Below are positions 7,458 to 12,069 of a stretch of DNA of 12,069 nucleotides, piece after piece. A program made the position numbers and the translations under genes. Positions within the stretch are counted from its first letter, which is position 1. The number at the start of each line of letters is the position of its first letter. The notes under the pieces were generated by a model. That model saw only the letters and a program-made list of their open reading frames with translations, was not told the origin of the DNA and made no database searches. The stretch is from Chitinophagaceae bacterium. Its GTDB lineage: Bacteria > Bacteroidota > Bacteroidia > Chitinophagales > Chitinophagaceae. The DNA is taken from contig PMUF01000246.1 of NCBI GenBank assembly GCA_003167015.1, forward strand, positions 1 through 12,069, given 5' to 3'.

Positions 7458-8174
7458 ATGAAGATTGCCCTGATCGGTTATGGCAAAATGGGACGCGCTA
7501 TTGAAGAGATTGCCGTATCCAGGGGGCATAGCATTGTTTTAACCATCTCCGGCGACAACCGGGCAGATAATACGGCGGCCAAGCTCCAAAAGGCGGATAT
7601 CGCCATCGAATTCACCGGGCCGGATAGTGCCTTCGACAATATAATACGTTGCCTGGAGGCAGGCATACCCGTAGTATCCGGCTCTACCGGTTGGCTCGAC
7701 AAACTGGAAACAGTCCGGCAAATCTGCCGGCAAAATGACGGGTCATTTCTGTATGCCAGCAATTTCAGCGTGGGGGTAAATATCTTCTTTGAGGTCAACA
7801 AGCGCCTGGCCGCGCTGATGGCCCCGCATCCGGACTACCAGGTCCGGGTAACGGAAATCCATCACACCGAAAAAAAGGATGCGCCAAGCGGTACTGCTAT
7901 TTCCCTGGCCGGCCAGATCCTGGAAAAAATTCACCGGAAAAATCGATGGGTCAATCATATTAGTGATAACTTAGATGAGCTGGAGATCATTAGTCAACGT
8001 GTTGATCCCGCTCCGGGGACCCACAAGATTGAATACAGTTCCTCCATTGACACGATTGAGATTATCCATACAGCGCATAACCGTCGTGGATTTGCTACGG
8101 GTGCGGTATTGGCGGCGGAATTCCTCCTGGATAAAAAAGGGACTTTTCAGATGAGTGATGTATTGGGATTTTAA
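7458..8174 (+). CDS. dapB: 4-hydroxy-tetrahydrodipicolinate reductase
   Basis: A 238-aa cytosolic enzyme that reduces 4-hydroxy-tetrahydrodipicolinate to tetrahydrodipicolinate with NAD(P)H, a step to meso-diaminopimelate for peptidoglycan and to lysine. The Rossmann dinucleotide motif GYGKMGR is at 7-13. The catalytic and substrate-binding signature EIHHTEKKDAPSGTA is at 133-147, with H135 and K139 in the positions of the E. coli His/Lys pair. The C-terminal HNRRGFATGA segment is also present. It is shorter than the ~270-aa proteobacterial form, as is usual in Bacteroidota. ATG at 7458 directly precedes the first beta strand; a TTG six codons upstream is in frame but overlaps the -7 box. It lies downstream of the partition genes, with the Rrf2 gene 15 bases later. 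Confidence 0.96.
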   Translation: MKIALIGYGKMGRAIEEIAVSRGHSIVLTISGDNRADNTAAKLQKADIAIEFTGPDSAFDNIIRCLEAGIPVVSGSTGWLDKLETVRQICRQNDGSFLYASNFSVGVNIFFEVNKRLAALMAPHPDYQVRVTEIHHTEKKDAPSGTAISLAGQILEKIHRKNRWVNHISDNLDELEIISQRVDPAPGTHKIEYSSSIDTIEIIHTAHNRRGFATGAVLAAEFLLDKKGTFQMSDVLGF

Positions 8175-8189
8175 ACATAAGAATAAAAA

Positions 8190-8600
8190 ATGCTATCCAA
8201 GAAAACGCAATATGCTTTCCAGGCCCTGATGTACCTGGCAGAAAAAAACAATGACGAACCAGTTCTGATCGCGGAAATCGCGAAAAAGAAAAAAATTCCC
8301 CTGAAATTCCTGGAAAATATCCTGCTGGAATTGAAGAATGCCAATATTTTAGAAAGTAAAAAAGGGAAAGGGGGCGGTTATTTCTTTGCCAAGAATCCCA
8401 AGGATGTGCCGTTGGCGACGGTCATGCGCCTGCTGGATGGCCCGATCTCCCTTTTACCGTGCGTGAGTCTTTATTTCTACGAACGCTGTAAGAACTGTGA
8501 TGAAAAAGGCTGTGGTCTTCATCTGGTCATGTCCCAGGTCCGGGATGCCAACCTCAAGATCCTGGAAAAAAAGACGATTGCCGATCTGGCCAAAGGGTAA
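8190..8600 (+). CDS. Rrf2-family transcriptional regulator with cysteine cluster
   Basis: A 136-aa winged-helix regulator of the Rrf2/IscR/NsrR family. The N-terminal signature MLSKKTQYAFQALMYLA is followed by the recognition helix region (IPLKFLENILLELKNANIL, 36-54) and the glycine-rich wing KGKGGGYFFAKNP (58-70). A cluster of C91, C100, C103 and C108 with H111 could bind an iron-sulfur cluster, as in IscR and NsrR, although the spacing is not that of E. coli IscR. Bacteroidota members with the LPCVSL...YERC segment are common. It follows dapB by 15 bases and is probably co-transcribed. Its targets are unknown; sulfur, cysteine or redox genes are the usual ones in the family. Confidence 0.9.
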   Translation: MLSKKTQYAFQALMYLAEKNNDEPVLIAEIAKKKKIPLKFLENILLELKNANILESKKGKGGGYFFAKNPKDVPLATVMRLLDGPISLLPCVSLYFYERCKNCDEKGCGLHLVMSQVRDANLKILEKKTIADLAKG

Positions 8601-8634
8601 GCCTTTAACATTAGATTTCATCCAATCATCTTTC

Positions 8635-9495
8635 TTACATCTTCGCCATCCTTTTTTCCAGATTCAGCAGCCTGTTCCTGCATATCCGCTCTGCAATGTC
8701 CAGCAACCGGCGAATTCTCTCCGTCAGGACACCTATTTCGGCACCGCTGACAACGAAATCTTCTTTGTAACGCGCATCCACATATCCTGATACCAGCAAC
8801 CTGAATAACCGGTCTTCCTCTTCATTGTCGCGGGGGAATACCAGCGCCAATTCTATCGAAAAACGATTGGTGTATCGCCGTAACTTATCCAGGTTGTGCG
8901 TTGTAGGTTTGTACCCCATGAAGGCCAGTAAAATAGCCTGGTACATGTGCTCTGCCGCCTGGTGCAGGAGAAAGGCTGCTATCTTCCATTCTTCCTGCTG
9001 CAGATTGAATTCAGCACTCCTGAAAAAGGCCCATGCCTGCCGTCGCCATCGGTCGAAATCCCGTTGGGCCGTCATGTGGATCCGGGGCAGATCAGGCAGA
9101 CCGGCCGTCGCTAATACCGTCTTGCCGGCATCGTACAGCATGATCCCCTCCTCCTTTATCATAGAGAAAAAATAATGACCCTCCCCGATTCTTTGATTGA
9201 TATAACCGATGTCATGCACCAGAATAGTCACCGGCACCTCACTTCGACACCGGTTCTCAATGATGTCCTGTAGTTCGTAGTCAGACCGGCGATCCCCCTC
9301 ACGGGTAATGACCAGCAGATCGTATGCCCTCATGCCCGCCGGTAGTCTTTCGGCAAAGAGCGCAGCTTCCGCTGCCACACTATACACCCCAAAAAGTATG
9401 ATCTTTTCCGGATGAACCGCCTGAATAATGATCCTTTTTGCAGTATCCAGCTGCTGGCGCTGGAAGGTCGATAAATGAGCCAGTGAAGTATTCAT
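8635..9495 (-). CDS. Degenerate nucleotidyltransferase-HEPN fusion protein
   Basis: A 286-aa protein with two parts. Residues about 15-125 resemble the minimal nucleotidyltransferase fold: KIILFGVYS then AYDLLVIT and PVTILVHD. The family glycine-serine and paired-aspartate motifs are not intact (GVYSV and a single D59), so catalysis is doubtful. Residues about 145-275 form a HEPN domain: FDRWRRQAWAFFRSAEFNL, then FLLHQAAEHMYQAILL, the KPTTHNLDKL motif (196-205), and YVDARYKEDFVV. I do not find the R-X4-6-H RNase motif of toxic HEPN proteins. Elsewhere such domains form separate antitoxin and toxin proteins; here they are fused. It diverges from an XRE regulator. A nucleotide- or RNA-related stress role is possible but not shown. 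Confidence 0.8.
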   Translation of the reverse strand: MNTSLAHLSTFQRQQLDTAKRIIIQAVHPEKIILFGVYSVAAEAALFAERLPAGMRAYDLLVITREGDRRSDYELQDIIENRCRSEVPVTILVHDIGYINQRIGEGHYFFSMIKEEGIMLYDAGKTVLATAGLPDLPRIHMTAQRDFDRWRRQAWAFFRSAEFNLQQEEWKIAAFLLHQAAEHMYQAILLAFMGYKPTTHNLDKLRRYTNRFSIELALVFPRDNEEEDRLFRLLVSGYVDARYKEDFVVSGAEIGVLTERIRRLLDIAERICRNRLLNLEKRMAKM

Positions 9496-9504
9496 AGTAT
9501 TAGG

Positions 9505-9536
9505 TTTGAGCCTAGCAAGTTATTTGGCTATATTTG
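9505..9536 (+). promoter_or_regulatory. Near-consensus promoter of the XRE regulator
   Basis: TTTG at 9505-9508 is separated by 20 bases from TATATTTG at 9529-9536, an excellent match to the Bacteroidota -33/-7 pattern. Transcription would begin near 9543, giving a leader of about 87 bases to the ATG at 9630. Confidence 0.7.
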
Positions 9537-9561
9537 CAAATAAGTTGACTAATTTTTCAAC
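9531..9561. promoter_or_regulatory. Probable operator: 12-base palindrome plus inverted repeat
   Basis: TATTTGCAAATA (9531-9542) is a perfect palindrome covering most of the -7 box. Two bases further, GTTGA-N8-TCAAC (9544-9561) is an inverted repeat at the expected start of transcription. A third palindrome, CAAATTTG, lies at 9569-9576. Binding of a dimeric XRE regulator here would block its own promoter. The HEPN ATG is only 36 bases to the left, so both genes could be affected. Confidence 0.5.
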
Positions 9562-9629
9562 GAATCTACAAATTTGCTAAAGGGCCCAAAAAAAAAGATA
9601 CTAACATTTTTGGCGACTATATCATAACT

Positions 9630-10025
9630 ATGCATTTCTTAGGAAAAAATCTCAGGCATCTTCGCAAGCAAACCTCCAAAACCCAGTCGGAGATTGCATC
9701 GCTGATCCAAAAGGGTCAGACGACGATTGGTAATTGGGAGAACGGGATCAGCGAACCTAACCTCAATGAACTGCTGATCATTAGCAATTATTTTGATATC
9801 CCTGTGGATAAACTCCTCAAAACAGATCTGTCAGAGGACAAAGCAACGTCCGGGACAGGAGCTGGCCGCCCCTATGACCATTCTTCCATCGAATTATCTA
9901 CCGTCGGGGAGAAGGAGGAAGATCTGACTTACGTCCTCCGGGAAATCCAGGACATCCGATCGGAAATGCAACAGATCTATGCCCGCCTGCCGGCCAGGTC
10001 CGACGCGACAGATGGCGAACAGTAA
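9630..10025 (+). CDS. XRE-family helix-turn-helix regulator
   Basis: A 131-aa DNA-binding protein. Residues 4-61 form a Cro/C1-type HTH (LRHLRKQTSKTQSEIASLI, then TTIGNWENGISEPNLNELLIIS and YFDIPVDKLL), with QTTIGNWENG as the recognition region. A linker of low complexity (about 64-95) leads to a predicted amphipathic helix or coiled coil at 97-120 (LTYVLREIQDIRSEMQQIYARL), probably for dimerisation. No ligand or peptidase domain is present. It diverges from the HEPN gene over a 134-base region with palindromes, so autoregulation is likely. ATG at 9630 starts just before the HTH, and no other start is close. Confidence 0.88.
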   Translation: MHFLGKNLRHLRKQTSKTQSEIASLIQKGQTTIGNWENGISEPNLNELLIISNYFDIPVDKLLKTDLSEDKATSGTGAGRPYDHSSIELSTVGEKEEDLTYVLREIQDIRSEMQQIYARLPARSDATDGEQ

Positions 10026-10039
10026 GGAATAAACAAAGA

Positions 10040-10064
10040 GAGGCCGTCTGAAACAGACGGCCTC
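10040..10064. terminator. Strong hairpin between convergent genes
   Basis: A perfect 11-bp stem (10040-10050 with 10054-10064) has an AAA loop. It stands 14 bases after the stop of the XRE gene and 32 bases before the stop of the minus-strand gene. The plus-strand T run (10074-10078) is about 10 bases away and the minus side has a broken T run, so it probably acts as a bidirectional terminator. Confidence 0.75.
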
Positions 10065-10096
10065 CTGATGTAATTTTTCCCTAAACCTTAATGACG

Positions 10097-10576
10097 CTAA
10101 GAATGAATGGCCCTTTTCACGGCGCCTATGGCTCCGTCAATATGCCCGTAGGCACGTGCCTGTAATCCTTGCGCGAACACGTTGTCTTCATCATGACTAA
10201 TGTCCTGACGCGCTTTCCGCAGATAATCCAGCGCCTTGTGCAGACGTCCCATGTGATCGGGAACTTCGCTGACCGGTTCATGGTCTTCGAGGTTCTTACC
10301 GTCTTCAATGGAGGCTTTCTTGATCTCACCGATAGCAGCGTCGATCCGATGAACGGCTTCGATCTCGTCCTGGGTCTGTACCCAGTTGCCGGGACGATGC
10401 TCGATCATCCAGCGTGCGGCCCGGAGGTCGGAGAGTGCATGAAGATAATAAGGATGCTGGCCAAAAGCATTCGTTCCATTGGCAGCATTGGCCCGGGTGG
10501 CGCCGAAGATGCTAAAACATAAGACTGCGCAGATGTAAAAAAGGCGTTGGCCCTTTACTTGCATTTTCATGTGCAT
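10097..10576 (-). CDS. Small exported helical protein with internal repeat
   Basis: A 159-aa hypothetical protein. A signal peptide spans about 1-31 (basic start, hydrophobic core LFYICAVLCFSIFGA, ANA cleavage site). The mature part is alpha-helical and consists of two copies of a helical hairpin. ALSDLRAARW (47-56) matches ALDYLRKARQ (115-124), and HRIDAAIGEIKKA (76-88) matches GHIDGAIGAVKRA (144-156), both with an offset of exactly 68 residues. HPYYLHAL and HRPGNW mark the first copy only. I recall similar proteins as conserved hypotheticals in soil bacteria but know no function. It probably sits in the periplasm. In-frame ATGs at 10570 and 10564 are also possible starts. It is convergent with the XRE gene and downstream of the thiolase, separated by a terminator. 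Confidence 0.75.
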   Translation of the reverse strand: MHMKMQVKGQRLFYICAVLCFSIFGATRANAANGTNAFGQHPYYLHALSDLRAARWMIEHRPGNWVQTQDEIEAVHRIDAAIGEIKKASIEDGKNLEDHEPVSEVPDHMGRLHKALDYLRKARQDISHDEDNVFAQGLQARAYGHIDGAIGAVKRAIHS

Positions 10577-10646
10577 GAGATTTTAAGTTTACAATTGAAT
10601 ACGGGTATATAGAACGTCCTGAGGTGTTAAAAATTAAAATGGAATT

Positions 10647-10677
10647 AAAAAAAACCCGTTAATCAAACGTTAATGGG
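10647..10677 (-). terminator. Terminator of the thiolase gene
   Basis: On the minus strand, 10677-10670 pairs with 10662-10655 around a seven-base loop, with one A-C mismatch in eight positions. An eight-base T run (10654-10647) follows directly. The stem begins inside the last codons and includes the TAA stop at 10672-10670, a compact arrangement. Confidence 0.7.
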
Positions 10678-11863
10678 ATGACTGCCAATTCTCTATCACA
10701 ATAGCCGAAGCGCCGCCGCCGCCATTGCAGATACCCGCGGCCCCATACCTGGCATTGTTCTGGCGAAGCACATGTATCAGCGTTACCAGGATCCGGGCGC
10801 CGCTGGCGCCCAGAGGATGACCTATCGATACAGCTCCGCCGTGAACATTTACCCTGGCAGGGTCCAGTTTCATCCTTCGGGTATTCTCTATGCCTACCAC
10901 CGAAAAGGCCTCATTTACCTCCCAGTAATCGATATCCTCCATCCGGAGCCCGGCTTTGGCAACGGCCTTCGGTACAGCAATCGCAGGCGTGGTAGTGAAC
11001 CATTCCGGGGCCTGCTCGGCATCTGCATAGGACAGGATCTTCGCCAGCGGCTGAAGCCCCATCTCTTCCGCCTTCCTGCGGCTCATCAGCACGAGTGCGG
11101 CAGCACCGTCATTTAAAGTGGACGCATTGGCTGCCGTCACCGTACCGTCCTGTTGGAAAGAAGGTTTTAATTCAGGGATCTTTTCAAATTTTACGTTGAA
11201 AGGTTCTTCATCTTTACCGAACATCAGCGGATCGCCTTTCCGTTGCGGTATAGGCACCGGGATCACCTCGTCTGCGAACTGCCCGGCAGCCCAGGCGGCC
11301 TGCGAACGCCGGTAACTGGCGATGGCAAAAGCATCCTGGTCTTCCCGGCTGATGCCGCAGGTAGACGCACAAAGCTCGGCGGCATTACCCATCGCCTTGC
11401 CGTCATAAGCATCCGTCAGCCCGTCTTTCGCCAGTCCGTCCATCAGCGATATATGGCCATATTTATTTCCCCAGCGCAATTGCCCGTTATAATAAGGTAC
11501 ATTGCTCATGCTCTCCATTCCACCGGCGACGGCGATATCCACATCTCCCAGTATAATGCTTTGTGCGGCCTGGACCACAGCCTTCATCCCGCTGGCGCAG
11601 ACCTTATTGACGGTTGTGCATACGACATCATCCGGCAACCCTGCGCCTTTCGCAGCCTGCCGGGCCGGCGCCTGCCCCAGATTGGCCTGCAATACACAAC
11701 CCATTAAAACTTCCCGGACCTGCCCGGGCGCAATACCCGCCTTCCGCAGCGCCCCTTCAATGGCAACTGAACCCAGCCGTGTGGCGGACACGTCTTTCAG
11801 CGATCCGCCAAAACTTCCGATAGGTGTCCTCACGGCAGCGACGATAACGACTTCGTTATTCAT
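10670..11863 (-). CDS. Acetyl-CoA C-acyltransferase (thiolase)
   Basis: A 397-aa thiolase, of normal length, that either condenses two acetyl-CoA to acetoacetyl-CoA or cleaves 3-ketoacyl-CoA. The N-terminal VIVAAVRTPIGSFGGSL is typical of the acetoacetyl-CoA (AtoB/PhaA-like) branch. The nucleophile C89 lies in NKVCASGMKAV. NEAF is at 317-320, H349 in GHPLGASGAR, and the general-base C379 in CNGGGGASAI; all catalytic residues are intact. It acts in the cytosol in fatty-acid or ketone-body type metabolism. It appears to be transcribed alone, with its own -7 box, operator and terminator. The symbol is left open because sequence motifs alone do not separate AtoB from FadA-type roles here. Confidence 0.94.
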   Translation of the reverse strand: MNNEVVIVAAVRTPIGSFGGSLKDVSATRLGSVAIEGALRKAGIAPGQVREVLMGCVLQANLGQAPARQAAKGAGLPDDVVCTTVNKVCASGMKAVVQAAQSIILGDVDIAVAGGMESMSNVPYYNGQLRWGNKYGHISLMDGLAKDGLTDAYDGKAMGNAAELCASTCGISREDQDAFAIASYRRSQAAWAAGQFADEVIPVPIPQRKGDPLMFGKDEEPFNVKFEKIPELKPSFQQDGTVTAANASTLNDGAAALVLMSRRKAEEMGLQPLAKILSYADAEQAPEWFTTTPAIAVPKAVAKAGLRMEDIDYWEVNEAFSVVGIENTRRMKLDPARVNVHGGAVSIGHPLGASGARILVTLIHVLRQNNARYGAAGICNGGGGASAIVIENWQSSH

Positions 11864-11886
11864 GATTTCATTGATGATTTAGGCCC

Positions 11887-11894
11887 CAAAGGTA
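11887..11894 (-). promoter_or_regulatory. Promoter -7 box of the thiolase gene
   Basis: Read on the minus strand this is TACCTTTG, an exact match to TAnnTTTG, 23 bases before the ATG at 11863. The start of transcription would fall near 11881. No TTG is seen at the usual -33 position, which suits a regulated promoter. Confidence 0.5.
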
Positions 11895-11899
11895 ATGAA

Positions 11900-11915
11900 A
11901 CTAACGGATGTTAGT
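11900..11915. promoter_or_regulatory. TetR-type operator candidate before the thiolase
   Basis: ACTAAC-N4-GTTAGT is a perfect 6+6 inverted repeat with a four-base centre. It lies just upstream of the thiolase -7 box, between the -7 and -33 positions, where a bound repressor would exclude RNA polymerase. Size and form fit TetR-family regulators, several of which control fatty-acid degradation genes. No regulator gene is visible in the window. Confidence 0.5.
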
Positions 11916-11960
11916 ATGGATGCCGGCGAATGCCTCGACATACCGCCCACAACATAAAAG

Positions 11961-11992
11961 TTGTCGGAAAAAGTTCTTTTAAAATATATTTG
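11961..11992 (+). promoter_or_regulatory. Near-consensus promoter pointing off the right edge
   Basis: TTG at 11961-11963 is separated by 21 bases from TATATTTG at 11985-11992, close to the Bacteroidota consensus. It would transcribe rightward from about 12000. The window holds only a six-codon reading frame from 12037 and an ATG at 12066 at its very end, so the gene it serves is probably outside. The 206 bases between the thiolase and the edge hold regulatory sites only. Confidence 0.5.
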
Positions 11993-12069
11993 CGCTTGCT
12001 GCTTGATTCTTTGTAAGATTTTGCTCTTAGTGTGATATGAATCCAGTGAAAATGTAAAAAACAGCATGC

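Noticed and set aside
10040..10064. GCCGTCTGAA, identical to the core Neisseria DNA uptake sequence
   Set aside because: It occurs once as the arm of a terminator hairpin in a clearly Bacteroidota context; uptake sequences would be frequent. Coincidence.
10150..10161. AGGCACGTGCCT palindrome as a parS site
   Set aside because: Only the central CACGTG agrees with the parS consensus; the flanking bases differ and it lies inside a coding sequence far from parAB.
11879..12067. 62-codon minus-strand reading frame upstream of the thiolase
   Set aside because: It overlaps the thiolase operator and -7 box and the rightward promoter, and its product resembles no protein I know; treated as non-coding.

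Overview
The window looks like chromosomal DNA of a Bacteroidota bacterium, most likely of the Chitinophagaceae or a close relative. The signs are the absence of Shine-Dalgarno sequences before the genes, several matches to the Bacteroidota -7 promoter box TAnnTTTG, two PorT-like outer-membrane beta-barrel proteins, a DUF5683 protein placed between parB and dapB, and a HEPN protein of a type I associate with this group. Base composition looks near 50% GC by eye. No rRNA, tRNA, CRISPR array, transposase or phage gene was seen.

Left arm (1-4745, all genes on the minus strand). The first ~110 bases are GC-richer and hold a strong hairpin but no recognisable gene. Next comes a chimeric gene: the N-terminal domain and about half of the AAA+ module of the Lon protease, joined in frame at about position 400 to the LuxR-type HTH tail of a response regulator. 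It lacks sensor 1, the arginine finger and the whole Ser-Lys protease domain. It is a true rearrangement, a dead lon, or a join made during assembly near a contig end. Upstream lie two tandem paralogous outer-membrane beta-barrel genes, the first with a clear terminator, and a membrane-anchored metallophosphoesterase.

Centre (4746-8600, plus strand). A tight series reads parA, parB, a DUF5683 membrane protein, dapB and an Rrf2-family regulator with a cysteine cluster. ParA/ParB handle chromosome-origin segregation; DapB makes the lysine and peptidoglycan precursor tetrahydrodipicolinate. Gaps of 11 to 49 bases suggest co-transcription, with an extra promoter-like box just before dapB.

Right arm (8601-12069). 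A fused degenerate-nucleotidyltransferase/HEPN gene (minus) and an XRE-type regulator (plus) diverge from a 134-base region. This region holds a near-consensus promoter with a 12-base palindrome over its -7 box, so the regulator probably controls itself and perhaps the HEPN gene. After a strong hairpin terminator come a small exported helical protein with a 68-residue internal repeat and a thiolase. The thiolase promoter carries a perfect ACTAAC-N4-GTTAGT operator of the kind used by TetR-family fatty-acid regulators. A near-consensus promoter points out of the right edge toward an unseen gene.

The best leads are the Lon/LuxR chimera, the HEPN/XRE divergent pair, and the operator before the thiolase. 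No complete novel defence or mobile system is visible.
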